Shown one piece after another: positions 1-12,150 of a stretch of 64,000 bases of DNA. This DNA comes from Ursus arctos (lineage: Eukaryota; Chordata; Mammalia; Carnivora; Ursidae): positions 25,885,718-25,949,717 of the forward strand of contig NW_026622974.1 of assembly GCF_023065955.2 (NCBI RefSeq), read 5' to 3'. The notes under the pieces are model-generated. The model saw nothing but the letters and a program-made list of their open reading frames with translations. It did no database searches and was not told where the DNA came from. Position numbers and translations under genes: made by a program. Position 1 is the first letter of the stretch, and every line of letters starts with the position of its first letter.

Positions 1-359
1 AGTGTCACAGCAGCCAGCTGGCAGAGGGAAATTCCAGTCATATTGTACATCCCCTTGTGAGCTTTTTATTTCAGTTGTTCTCTGGCACACACAAGTCAAA
101 AGCTCAGCTGGCTGTCTGCTTCTTGATGGATGACAACTCTGCAATATTCCAAATGTCCAAACACAACTAACCAGATCTGGTCTTTGTGGACTTTGAGAAA
201 GCTGTAGCAAGTGAAAAAGTTATAAGCCAGTGCTTAGGTCATGGGTTGTTGAGAAATAAAGTCAGAGAATAAGAAAGAGCAATCTTTATTCTGTGGCCTT
301 GGGTCTCCAGTAGGCTAAAGGACTGAGAAACATGTCCCTAAACATAGCCCTATTGTATC
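1..359. other. Unassigned single-copy DNA
   Basis: I see no repeat family, RNA gene or supported exon here. Short open frames exist but have no recognisable protein similarity and overlap each other in different frames. Confidence 0.4.
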
Positions 360-795
360 ATAACCATGCTCAGAACTGCACGGTGGCTTCTGTGGGGCTT
401 AGAGAATACAGTCAAGGCACGTCACTTGGCATTCAAAGTGTTCTATGTTCTGGCTACAGCCTTCTATCCAGTCCTGTCCCTTGGACATGCCAGGCTGCTA
501 TTCGGAAGCTGCACACTGCCATGCTGTTGCCTCTGCATGACATACATTCTGATTGGCCATTGTTTATATCTTGATAGGTGTTAAACCTTCTAAATATCAC
601 CCCTTCACATATATTTCATATAATATACTTTAAAGAATGAAATCCTATTCATTTCTTCTACTGGCCTGTATATTTCTTAAGATCACTGATTCTTTTTTAG
701 TCTGTTTTATATTTACCACAATACCTAGTACTTTCTGGTTCCCTAGTATGTGCTAAATAAAATTTTGGTATGAATGAAAGAATGAAAAAATACTA
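360..795 (+). repeat. L2 LINE, 3' part (diverged)
   Basis: The order of motifs follows the end of the mammalian L2 consensus: a stretch like 'tggcttctgtggggcttag', then 'ggacatgccaggctgct', then a pyrimidine-rich section, and finally 'cctagtactttctggttcc' followed by 'tgctaaataaaattttgg' and 'tgaatgaaagaatgaa', which is the L2 tail. L2 is an ancient CR1-like retroposon, inactive in placentals. Two overlapping open frames at about 332-584 fall inside it and are not genes. The 5' limit is uncertain. Confidence 0.55.
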
Positions 796-1214
796 GGAGA
801 ATATACTTCTGTGTTTCTTATCCTGCCTAGTTGTGGGTGGGCTAGCCTGAGAAGGACGCACGTGTCTATCTCCCAATTCCATTGGCACTGTTTCCCAAAG
901 CCCATGGAAATGCAGGGAAAAATTGTGAAACTCTGTAGTGTTTCTTAGTGGGCAGGGAGCAGAAAGAACCTTCCCAGAAGCTCAGATAGTTTCTGTGGAA
1001 AGGAAAAAGTTTAGGCCAATATACAGGATCCATGGAAAGAAAAATACAGGGTTTTGATGGCAGAAATATCCAAGAGTCTCACTCATGGAGGACACCTTGG
1101 GCACCATAGCTCTAACCACCTATGACAGCAAACTGCATTGCCCAAGTGCCAAGGAATGAAGGGAACTAATAATTTATTCAATATCTACTAGTGCATATGA
1201 GAAATATTTTAAAA

Positions 1215-1400
1215 AGTCAATCTCAGAGTATAGTATTAGACTACCTGGACTTAAATTCTGCTTCTGCCATTCACTAGCTATATTATCTTGTGCTTCCATT
1301 TCCTCAGTTAAATTGGAATAGTAATTTATTATTACCTCATAGGATGGTCAAGAGGGTTATAAAATAACTAAATACCTATAAAGTACTGAGAATATAGGCT
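1215..1400 (+). repeat. MIR SINE
   Basis: The core is visible: 'cttctgccattcactagct', then 'atttcctcagttaaattgg', then 'attacctcataggatgg' and 'aaatacctataaagtactg'. This matches the tRNA-related ancient mammalian MIR in sense orientation. Heavy substitution fits its age. Confidence 0.8.
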
Positions 1401-1524
1401 AGTGCATATAAAATAACATATAAACATTTATTTAATTGAAAATGTGAACATATTATTTCCCAAGGAATATTGTTTTATGCGGTAGTTCATTGTAATTTTA
1501 TAGGCATATAATTTCACAGTAATA

Positions 1525-1965
1525 TTATCATAGTAGCCCCCAAATGAAAACTACTCAAATGCCCCTAACATTAAAATGGAAAGATAAATTGTGGTATATT
1601 CACACAACAGCATGCTATACAGCAATGAAAACAAAAGACCTTACTATTATGCACCACAGTATGGAGAAATCTCACAAACTTTATATTAAGTGAAAAAAGC
1701 CAGACACTCAAAAGAGTGCATGCTGTATGAGTGCATTTATATAAAGTATTAATGTTGGCAAAGCTAATCTATGCTGTTCAAAGTCAGCATAATTGATATC
1801 CTCGTGTACAGAAGGACTTCTGGGGTGCTGGTAATGTTCAGTTTCTTTGTCTGGGTGCTGGTACACAGGTGTGTTTGTTTTGTGAAAATTCATCAAGTAG
1901 TATGCTTATGATATATGTGCTTTTTGTATGAATATTGCACTTCAATAAAAAGTTTCTAAAATGAT
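1525..1965 (+). repeat. Old L1 (L1M-like) 3' end
   Basis: The stretch 'attgtggtatattcacaca', an ATG-rich section with 'taagtgaaaaaagccagac', a 'tttatataaagt' motif and the ending 'acttcaataaaaag' follow the sense-strand end of ORF2 and 3' UTR of old mammalian L1s. It is a 5'-truncated dead copy. The minus-strand open frame at 1708-1896 overlaps it and is chance. Confidence 0.65.
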
Positions 1966-2603
1966 GTGATAGTGAAATAAAAGTGGAACCTACTGTAACA
2001 ATGAGTTAGCACAGGATCATAGATTACTTTATCAACGAGGAAGGTAATTTGAAAAGTTATCAGTACAATCTTTGGAGTATGCAGATGGAGACCTGCTAGT
2101 GGTTAGAACCAACCAAACAAGGATTTGGAAGCCTTTGGCTTCTTAATTATGACAAAACCTACAGTTGGCTCTCTAGGAATTTTCTTTCACTCTTTTGTGG
2201 CAATCTTAAATTTGTATCACTTTTACGTCCTTTGAATATTTTAATTTTACTTAAGTTCTAGTAGTAAAACAGCACCAGGGAAGGTGTCATGCTGTCACGA
2301 TGTTTTCTACTTTATTCCATTATCCCCACCCAGCACCTTCATATCCATCTCCTACTGCTTATGGTTATATCCTTCTCTCCTGAAACTGCCTTCCCCGACC
2401 AATCTTGCGGTTTTGGGAGCCTTTTTGCATGGTAATCCTTATGTCCAGTAAATAGCTTTTCTACATTCCTATAATTATTATTGCCTTCAACAGAAAAAGA
2501 AAGACAGCTAAGGAGTTATTACTTAGTACAAAAGCAACTAAGTAACTTTCATGTGGCACCATTGTTTTATAAAGAACAAGTTAATAGGTAGTCTCTTTCT
2601 TTT
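1966..2603. other. Unassigned DNA
   Basis: I see no repeat that I can name and no exon-like signal here. Confidence 0.4.
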
Positions 2604-2657
2604 AAATAAATACCATTGATATCTAAATAAATAAATAAATAAATAAATACCATTGAT
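2604..2657. repeat. (AAAT)n tract bounded by a 17-bp direct repeat
   Basis: The 17-mer 'aaataaataccattgat' occurs at 2604-2620 and again at 2641-2657. Between them is 'atct' and an uninterrupted AAAT microsatellite. It could be a local tandem duplication followed by repeat expansion, or a TSD around a tail-only insertion. Confidence 0.8.
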
Positions 2658-3514
2658 AATCAATGCAAATAACATAGATATCCAGAAAATATTTAATTAA
2701 TTGGTGAGTTATTCTAGTAATTAGACAATTTACTAATATGTTCAAGAAAGTAAAGTCTGTTTAAGAATGACTTCAGGGATTCCCAAGTGTTGTCTGATTA
2801 AAGAAAGGGGTGACAAGGAGAGTTTACTACTTTTACATAGAAATTTGAGTTCTTGGAGGAATTGGTAATTCAGAAGAGGCTTAAATGAAGGGAGCAGTTG
2901 GGTGATGGAAGGATATGAAGATGGAAGACCCCTGGCTTTTGAGCTCCTTGTTTCTTTGGTGAGCAAACAGAGGAGTAGTTAAAATCTGGTTGGCTCTTGA
3001 TAATTCTTTTTTTGATTGAATGAATGAATTGGGTTCATCTAAAACAGTCTTTGAATCTGTTGATGAAGATCTTCTATTCTATTCTGTGTGCTTCTTTAAG
3101 TGATCAGAAAGTTAAACTCAGAACTCACTATTTTCTGGATTCTAGATTTTCAATCAAGAATATGCTCAATATTTCATAAGATCCTTGACATGTAATAATA
3201 TGTTCTTGTTGGTAGATGTGAATACATCCAGGTTAAAGTTCATATAAACAGCACTTAAACCAATTTTATAGCTTCAATGCATTTTAATTATGAGCACAGA
3301 TTTTAAGTATAATGAGAACAAAATAGTTTATCATATTTTAAGGAATTTTCTTTCAAGAGAGAACATATGCAATTGTAGAAATATTTTAGTTCCTTCAGAT
3401 AATGGCACTGCCAAAAATACAAAAGACCTGTGAGAATACTGAAAAATTGACAGTCCATTATCAGTTTAGTCTGTCAATAGAGAAGACAATTATTTGTTAT
3501 AGTATTATTATATT
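2658..3514. other. Unassigned DNA
   Basis: This is A+T-rich DNA with no family I can name. The 74-codon minus-strand frame at 2742-2966 has no recognisable similarity. Confidence 0.35.
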
Positions 3515-3690
3515 ATTTAATTATACTTTACACTTTTAAGCAATCCTTAGTTCTTTTTACTACTGCTGGCAGGTATTATAAATTCTATTTTACAGAAAAG
3601 AAAACTGAGGTTCACAAAGTAATTTGTCCAGGTCACAATACATAAGTGAAGAAGTAGAATTCAACCTAGGTCTGTCTGACTTCAAAATTT
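3515..3690 (-). repeat. MIR SINE
   Basis: The antisense MIR signature is clear: 'ctattttacagaaaagaaaa' continuing into an 'actgagg' motif, 'gtaatttgtccaggtcac', then 'tcaacctaggtctgtctgac'. It is diverged as expected for MIR. Confidence 0.75.
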
Positions 3691-3737
3691 GCTTGGTCCT
3701 ATCTCTATAGACAGTCAGATGAATGTCAGATGAATGA

Positions 3738-3764
<27 letters not shown>
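3738..3764. repeat. (AC)n microsatellite
   Basis: This is an uninterrupted AC dinucleotide run of 27 bases, read directly. The open frame running through it on the minus strand is an artefact of the repeat. Confidence 0.97.
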
Positions 3765-3768
<4 letters not shown>

Positions 3769-3769
3769 A

Positions 3770-5029
3770 ATAGCAATTTCTTTCCTTCTATCAGAAACCT
3801 GTCTAGCATAAAAAAGCATACAGATGCTATAATAATTATATAGGCAATCAAAGATGCAACAAAAGCATATTCTGAATTGTACAGAACATGGTTTATTCTT
3901 GTAATCATTTACTGAATGTAGTTACTCCACTGACTCAGGTTGTAATTGAAGCACAGTAGAAGTTTAGAAATGTTATGGTTGATGGTTCCTTTCACTTACC
4001 TCTGTCTTTGTAAATGCCACTGGATGCTAGAAATCACTCTGGTCTGAAGGATTCCCTTGTCTCCATGCCCCAGTTTCTCTGACACTGTATTTCTTCTTAT
4101 GATGACAGTAGGGGGGGCACTTGATGAGACCCCTTTTTGCACTGGTATGTCAATGGAACTTAATAGAACAACTTGTCTCAGGCTTCTTCAAATGCTCTCT
4201 CTCCATTTCAAACTGTTATCAAGTATGTCACTACTAAATCGAAATTTCTAGGGAAAGAGATAAACCATATGTTGCTTTTCCCTTCAGCATGTTTTAACCA
4301 TATGGTACTAGAAATGGGAATGTAACAGTGCTAGTAATTTAGACTCCCTGTGCTCCTGACACTACCCCATTCCCTAGCTAATTAAGAAAAAAAAATCCTT
4401 ACTACTGGCCTGGAAAAATTATCTCTGCCAAATAATTAAGGAGAAGGGCTAGGAGAGAATGTGTAAGGTGCACTTCTGATAGAAGTGGTCCTGGGACTGA
4501 GAACACAACTCAAGGTGGTAGTTCATAGAACACAGACTGAAATCCTGTGAAAGTTCTCTTTGTTTGACTTAATTCTGGCATAACAAAGGGCTCCCAGGTT
4601 GCCACTGATACATTACTCGTTGTTAACGTTGTTAACATAAGGGCTAAGCCTGTAGATTATATTTTATTTGATTTACAGTTACTGAATATTTTAGAAGTGA
4701 CAGTTGTTATTCAGGGTAACACTGTAAAAATGTTTTCAACAGTGGAAGAATGACAACAAATACTTTTGACATAAAACTGATAAGATTTTAAGAGTTTTTC
4801 AAAAAATATATATGAAATAAAAGTTTGTTACACTTAGAAACTAGAAAAATTGGGAAATTAGTCATGTAGATATGTCATTTCCACTGGTTAAGTACAACTA
4901 TTCATTTAAATAAAAAAGATCAGATATGATATGAATTGATTTCATGTAAACTAAAGAGCGCAACTCCGAGGTTTTGCAAATTTCATATTCCAGTCTGTGC
5001 TTTGCTTTTCATTGTGTCCTTGGTGCCTT
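3770..5029. other. Unassigned single-copy DNA
   Basis: I see no nameable repeat, RNA or exon. There is a short internal duplication of 'gttgttaac' at about 4620-4636. Confidence 0.4.
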
Positions 5030-7640
5030 AAATAATGTGTTTTTTTTACATTTTAATGTAGTCACATTTATTAATCTTTTCTTTTTGGAATTTTGGTTCA
5101 TTGAGTGTCGTTTAAGAAATTCTCCCCTTTTTCAAATTCATAAAGATTTTTTTTTTACATTTTTTCCTCTAAAAATTTTTTTCTTCTAAAAATTTTAGTT
5201 TTCACTTTTAGGCATTTATTAAACTTGAAATTTATTTTGTGTATGGTAGGAGTAGATATCTGATTTTTTCCCATAAGAAAAACCAATCACTCTTATATCA
5301 TTTATTGAATAATTCATTGTTACTAATTTATAATGACTCTTATATTACACATTAGTTTTTGATAGATGTCTGGGTCTATTTCTGATTTTTGTATTCTGTA
5401 TGCTTTGTCAATTTGCCTATCCTTGGCCTTCTACATCACTGTTTTAATTGCAATATAATATAGAAAGTTCTACCTGATAGGACAAGTCTCTGTTTGATGC
5501 TCACCTTCAGAATTGTAGTAGCTATTTTTGGCCCTTTAATTTTCCAAATGCATTTTAGAACTATGTCAAACTCCTTAAAAATGTGCTAGAGTTTTGGCTG
5601 AAATCCCATCAAATTTATAGATGAATTTGGGGGAAATTGAAACTTCATACACTTGAGTCTCCTCATCCACATTTTGTTAGGCAGAACCCTAACATCTACA
5701 GGTTTTGATGCTATTTTGAATGGAATCTTGTTTTCTTTTATGCATTTTTGTGGTTATTGTTATGGTATTCAACTGCAATTTATTTTGAATGCTGATCTCA
5801 CAACCAGCAAACTTTCTTGAATTGCCAGTATTTTAAATAGTTCGTACATGTCTGTGGATTTTCCATGCAATTAGGTCATCTGCAAATAAACATAGTCATG
5901 TCTTCTTTATAAAACTTGCATCATTTATTTCTTTTACTTATCACAGTGGCTAGGACCTCCAATAAAATTTTAAATAAAATGGTGGTAGTAGTCATCTTTA
6001 TCTTATTTCTGATTTAAAATAATGCTCCGAAGTTTCACAGTTAAGGATAATACTTGCTTTAGCTTTTTCATAGGTATTCTTTTTTTTTTTCTTTAAGATT
6101 TTATTTATTTAGACAGAGAGAGCTCAACAGGGGGAGCGGGAGAGGGAGGAGCAGGGAGCCTGATGTGGGGCTTGATCCCAGGAACCTGGAATCATGACCT
6201 GAGCTGAAGGCAGACCCTTACCTACTGAGCCACCCAGGCACCCCTTCATAGATATTCTTTATCAAGGTAAGGAAATAGCCTTCTCTTCTGAGTTTACTAA
6301 AATATTTTGTTATAAATGTAATTTTTAAACAATTTATTTATATGCTCAGCATCTACTTAGGTGATTGTATAATTGTTCCCCTTACTTGTTACTATGGTGT
6401 ATAACTAACAGATTTTCTGATGTTGAACCATCTTGACATCTGGGGTAAACTTTTCTTCTTCCTGGTATATATGTTATAATAGTTGAATTACATTTGCTTG
6501 TATTTTATTTAGTATTTTTGCATCTATAAGTGAGATTGGTCTATACTTGTATGTTTCTTGATGGTACTGATTGTTGCTTTGTAGTTACTGTTCTTGTGGT
6601 TCTCTGCAACAGTTTACATAAAGCAACAATAATTTTTTCTTTGGAATCAAGGTTGCCTTGAAAGTCATCTGGGCCTTAGATCCTTTGTGGAATCTAACAA
6701 TAATATAGCTATTAACAATCCAGTTTCTGTAAACTTCATTGCCTTATTGTGGTTTTCCATTTCATCTTGAGCTTTTTAAGTGATTTATATTTTTGTTACC
6801 CATTTCATCAAAGTTGTAAATTTTATTTGCCAAAACTTTTTCCTAGTATATCCTATTACTTTTTAGAATCTTCCTAGTATCTGTGGCTAGTCCTCTTTTA
6901 AATTTTCTAATGTTTTTCATATCATCTCTCATTCTTTATTTCTTGAATAGTATTTCTGGAGCTTACAGCCTGTTTTCTTGACTCATGCTATTGTTTCTCA
7001 GCTTTCCATTTTATTAATTTCCCCTTATTTTAATTATTTCCTTTGTTCTATTTTCTTTAGGCTGACTTTTACTGTTCTTTTTTGTTTTTTAAGTTGAACA
7101 CTTGGTGCATATTTAAAAATTCTTTTGTATTTTGTTTTGAGTATATGCACTTAAGTTTGCAAGCATACTGTAATGTACTTTTGCACTATCACACACATTT
7201 TTATATGAACGATATAGAAAAGTAACTTGAAGTATTTTATAATTTCCATTGCTGTTTCCTCTTTGCTTCAAAGATTATGTAGGAGTTTTTAGTTTCTATT
7301 CACATATAAATATTTTACTGTTTTTTTATTGGTAATTTATAACTTAGTTTGTTATCTGAGAATATGTTATGTATTACATAATTTCTTCACAGTTTATTGA
7401 AGCTCGCTTTGTGGGCAATATTCCTCCTTGTGTACTTAAAGTTTCTTTTTCTATTTTCTAGGCATATAAATATATATGCCTATATAATATTATATGTTAT
7501 ATATAATACATACAGAAAATAGACCTTTTTATATTATATATATTAGATCATTATTGTTCAAATCTTTTATATATTTACTATTTTTTGTTTCTAATAAAAT
7601 GTGTTAAACTCTTATACTGTGACTGTGATTTTCTGATTAT
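5030..7640 (-). repeat. Old L1 (L1M-like) remnant, mostly ORF2, antisense
   Basis: On the plus strand this reads as the reverse complement of an L1 reverse-transcriptase region. Landmarks in L1 order are 'gtcatctgcaaataaacata' (about 5877), 'cagtggctaggacctccaa' (about 5944), 'ttttgcatctataagtgaga' (about 6517) and 'tttctgtaaacttcattg' (about 6725). Divergence and indels leave no long frame. It hosts the Can-SINE at 6067-6259, and the younger full-length L1 starts at its right edge near 7649, so it is the oldest layer of the nest. Confidence 0.65.
6067..6259 (-). mobile_element. Can-SINE with 15-bp target-site duplication
   Basis: A poly-T followed by 'aagattttatttattta' and a purine-rich middle ends in 'gagccacccaggcacccc', the reverse complement of the tRNA-like 5' end of carnivore SINEs. 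The flanks are 'ttcataggtattctt' (6067-6081) and 'ttcatagatattctt' (6245-6259), one mismatch. The body is therefore 6082-6244. It was inserted by L1 machinery into the older L1. Confidence 0.93.
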
Positions 7641-7711
7641 CTCCTTGTTATTATTTTTTTCTTTTAATTCCAGTATAGTTAATATACAGTATTATATTAG
7701 TTTCAGGTGTA

Positions 7712-7785
7712 CTAGTGGTTCAACAGTTATAACTGTTACTGACCATGTAATCATGGGGTTATTTCAGGTAGTAGTGGTTCAACAA
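7712..7785 (-). repeat. Short filler insertion in the L1 3' UTR
   Basis: 'agtggttcaaca' occurs twice (near 7714 and 7774), where related L1 3' UTRs have one copy. Between the copies lies an extra segment that includes 26 bases identical to ORF2 sequence of the same element at 8867-8892. See findings. Confidence 0.8.
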
Positions 7786-8666
7786 TTCTGTACCTTACTC
7801 AGTGCTTATCATGATAAGTGTGCTCTTAATCCCCTTCACCAATTTTATCCACACCCCTCCCCCACCTCCCCTCTGGTAACCATCAGTTTGTTCTCTATAG
7901 TTAAAAGTCTTGTTTCTTGGTTTGTCTCTTTTTTCATTTGCCTGTTTATTTTGTTTCTTAAATTCCACATATGAATGAAATCATATGATATTGGTCTTTC
8001 TGTAACTTCACTTTAGCATTCATCCATCTTTTTTGTTTCTCTTTTGTTTTCTTTATCTTCATTTGTTTTGTTTTTAAAATTCCACATAGGAGTGAAATCA
8101 TATGGTATTTGTCTTTCTCTCACTGACTTATTTCACTTAGCGTTATACCCTCCAAGTCCATCCATGTTGTTGCAAATGGCAAGATTTCATTCTTTTTTAT
8201 GGCTGAGCAATATTCCATTTTATATATATATAAAAGAAACTGTTGGCCATCTGTATGTCTTCTTTGGGAAAACATCTATTTGGATTCTCTGCCCATTTTG
8301 TAATCAGATTATTTGTGTTTTTTGGTGTTGAGTAGTATAGGTTCTTTATATATTTTGGATACTAACCCCTAATCAGATATATCATTTGCAAATATCTTCT
8401 CCCATTCAGTAGATTGTCTTTTAGTTTTGTTGGTTGTTTCCTTCACTGTGCAGAAGCTTTTTATTTTAACATAGTCCCAGTAGTTTATATTTGCTTTGTC
8501 TTCCTTGCTTCAGGAAACATATCTAGGAAAATGTTGCTGTGACCAATTTCAGAGAAATTACTGCCTATGCTACCTTCTAGGATTTTTAGGGTTTCAGGTC
8601 TCACATTTAGGTCCTTAATCCATTTTGAGTTTATTTATATGTGTGGTGTAAGAATGTGATCTAGTT

Positions 8667-8685
8667 TCTTTTTTCTTTTCTTTTT

Positions 8686-8737
<52 letters not shown>

Positions 8738-8775
8738 TTCTTTTCTTTTCTTTTCTTTTTCTTTTTTTTTTTTTT
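8667..8775. repeat. (CTTT)n / (CTTTT)n microsatellite
   Basis: About 109 bases of pyrimidine repeat grade from CTTT to CTTTT units and finish in poly-T. It lies where related L1s have only a short 'tttcattcttttgcatg' segment, so it expanded inside L1 ORF2. Lysine/arginine/glutamate-rich frames on the minus strand here are artefacts. Confidence 0.95.
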
Positions 8776-11289
8776 GCATGTAGCTGCCCACTTCTCCCAG
8801 CACCCTTTGATGAAGAGACTGCCTTTTTCCCATTGCATATTCTTGCCTCCTTTGTCAAAAATTAATTGACCATGTAATCATGGGGTTATTTCTGGGCTCT
8901 CTATTCTATGCCATTGATTTATGTGTCTGTTTTTGTACCAGTACTGTTTTGATTACTATAGCTCAGTAGTATTTACGTCATGAAATCTGGGATTGTGGTA
9001 CCTCCAGTTTTGTTGTTTTTTTAAGATTATTTGTCTATTTGAAGTCTTTTGTGGTTCCATGCAAATTTTAGGATTATTTGTTCTAGTTCTATGAAAAATT
9101 ATGTTTGTATTTTGATAGGGATTCCATTTAATGTGAAGAGTGTTTTGGGTGGTATGGATATGTTAGCAATGTTTATTCTTCCAATCCATGAGTATGGAAT
9201 GTCTTTCCATTTCTTGGTGTCATCTTCAGTTTCTCTCATAATATTTTATAGTTTTCAGAGTACAGGTCTTTCACCTCCTTGGGTTAATTTATTACTAGGT
9301 ATTTTATTATTTTTGATGCAATTGTAAATGAGATTGTTTTCTTAACTTCTCTTTCTGCTACTTCATATTAGTACATAGAAATTCAGTGGATTTCTACATA
9401 TTAATTTTGTATCCTGTGACATTACTAAATTCATTTATCTGGTTGAGTAGTTTTTTGGTGGAGTCTTCAGAGTTTTCTATATAGACTTTCATGTCATCTG
9501 CGAACATTGAAATGTTTACTTCTTTGCCAATTTAGATGCCTTTTTTTTCCCTTTCTATTGTCTGGTTGCTGTGGCAAGGACTTCCAGTACTATGTTGAAT
9601 AAGTGTGGTGAGAGTAGACATCTGTGTCTTGTTCCTGCCCTTAGAGGAAAAGTTCTCAGTTTTTCCCCATTGAGTATGATGTTAGCTGTGGGTTTTTCAT
9701 ATATGGCCTTTATTATGTTGAGGTATGTTCCTTCTAAATCCACTTTATGAGGGCTTTTATCATGAATCGGTATGCTTTGTCACATACTTTTTCTGCATCT
9801 ATTGAAATAATCATGGTTTTTATCCTTTCTCTTATTGATGTGATGTATCTATCCCATTGATTGATTTATGAATATTAACCACTTGCATCTCAAAAATAAA
9901 TCTGACTTGATTATGGTGAATGAGTTTTTTAATGTGTGTTGGGTTCAGTTTGCTAGTATTTTTTGAGGACTTTTTTAATCTATGTTCATGAGAGATACTG
10001 GCCTGTAGTTTTCTTCTTTATGTAGTATCTTTATCTGGTTTTGGTATCAGAGTAATGCTGGCCTCATAGGATAAATTTGGAAGCTTTCCTTCTGCTTTTA
10101 TATTTGGAATATTTGAAGTAGAATAGGTATTAACTTTTCTTTAAATGTTTGGTAGAATTCATCTGTGAAGCTATCTGGTCCTGGACTGTTGGTTTTTTGG
10201 GACTTTTTTGATTACCGATTCAGTTTCATTGCTGGTAATCAGTTTGCTCAAGTTTTCTGTTTCTTTCTGATTAAGTTTTGGGAGATTAGATGTTTCTAGA
10301 AATTTATCCATTTCTTTTAGGTTATCCAATTTATTGGCATAGAATTTTTCATAATATTCTCTTATAATCTTTTGTATTTCTGTGGTGTTGGTTACTGTTT
10401 CTCCTCTTTCAATTCTGATTTTGTTTGAGTCTTCTCTCTAGTTTTTGATGAATCTGGCTAAAGGTTTATCAATTTTGTTGATATTTTCAATGAACCAGCT
10501 CCTGGTTTCATTGATATGTTTCATTATTCTTTTAGTTTCTATTTTGTTCATTCTGCTCTAATCTTTATTATTTTCTTCCTTGTACTGGTTTGGGGTTTTG
10601 TTTGTTCTTCTTTTTCTAACTTCTTTAGATGTAAGGTTAGATTGTTTATTTGAGATTTTTCTTGCTTCTTGAGGTAGACCTCCATTGCTATAAACTTCCC
10701 TCTTAGAACAGCTTTTGCTGCATCCCAGAGATTTTGGACCATTGTGTTTTCATTTTCATTCTTCTCCATGTGTTTTTTTTAACTTCCTCTTGATTTTTTG
10801 ATTGACTCATTCATTGTTTAGTGGCATGTTATTTAACCTCCACTAAACATTCATTATTTAGTAGCATGTTATTTACATTCTTTCAAATATTATCTTGTGC
10901 TTGATTTCTAGTTTCATAGCAATGTGGTTGGAAAAGATGCCTCGTATCCCTTCAGTCTTTTTGAATTTGTTAAGACTTGTTTGGTGGCCTAATATTTGAT
11001 CTATTTTGGAGAATGTTCTGTTTGCACTTCAAAAGTATATTTTGCTGTTTTAGGATGGAATGGCCTAAATATGTTTGTTAGATCCATCTAGTCCAATGTG
11101 TCATTCAAGCCACTGTTTCCTTATTGATTTTTTTGTTTGGTCTATCAATTGATGTAAGTAAGGTGTTAAAATCCCTTACTATTATTGTATTACTCTCATT
11201 TACTTCTTTTATGTTTGTTATTAGATGCTTTATTTATTTGGGTGCTCCCGTATTGGGTGCATAAATATTTTCAATTGTTTTGTCTTCTT

Positions 11290-12150
11290 TTTAAAAAGTT
11301 TTTATTCAAATTTCAGTAAGTTAACATGCAGGATAATATTAGTTTCAGGTATACAATATAGTGATTCAATGCTTCCATACAACACCCATTGCTCATGATA
11401 GCAAATGCACTCCTTAATCTCCATCACCTGTTTAACCCAGCCCTCCCTACTTCCCCTCTGATAACCATCAATTTGATCTCTATGGTGAAGAGTCTGTTTC
11501 CTGGTTTGCCTCTCTCTCTCTCTGTTTTCTTTTTTTCCCTTTGCTCATTTGTTTTGTTTGTCAAATTGTACACATGAGTGAAATCATATGGTATTTGTCT
11601 TTCTCTGACTGACTTATTTCACTTAGCATTATACTCTTCAGCTCCATCCATGTGGTTGAAAATGGCAAGATTCCATTCTTTTTTATGGCTGAGTAATATT
11701 CCATTGTATATCTATACCACATATTCCTTATCCATTCATCAGTTTATGGACACTGGGCTGTTTTCATAATTTGGTTATTGTAGATAATGCTGCTATAAAC
11801 ATCAGGGTACCATTCCTTTGAATTAGTATTTTTGTATTCTTTGGGTAAATACCAGTAGTGTAATTGCTGGATCATAGGATAGTTCTATTTTTAAATTTCT
11901 GAGGAACCTCTGTACTGTTTTCCATAGTGGCTACACCAGTTTGCATTCTTACCAACAGTGCAAGAGGGTTCCCCTTTCTCCACATCCTTGTCAACACCTG
12001 TTGTTTCTTGTGTTGTTGATTTTAGCCATCCTGACAGGTGTGAGGTGGTATCTCATTGTGGTTTTGATTTGTATTTCTCTGATGATGAGTGATGTTGATC
12101 ATCTTTTCGTATGTCCACTGGCAATCTTTATGTCTTCTCTATTTCTGTAT
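11290..12150 (-). mobile_element. 5'-truncated L1 nested in the full-length L1
   Basis: The host ORF2 reads 'caattgttttgtcttct' up to about 11289 and resumes at 'tcttgttggattgttccc' (12150). In between, a second L1 3' UTR begins ('tttcagtaagttaacatgca', then 'agtttcaggtatac') and runs through the ORF2 C-terminal section to 'tctttatgtcttct' near 12138. The same orientation and a duplicated segment order (compare 7700-8260) show a separate insertion of about 0.86 kb. A 'tgtcttct' match at both junctions may be a short TSD or L1 sequence itself. Confidence 0.85.

Noticed and set aside
4615..4640. Repeated 'gttaac' motif as a possible HNF1-type site pair
   Set aside because: The motif is short, has no supporting context and is too likely by chance.
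8615..8858. Lysine/glutamate-rich open frames on the minus strand
   Set aside because: They are translations of the CTTT/CTTTT microsatellite.
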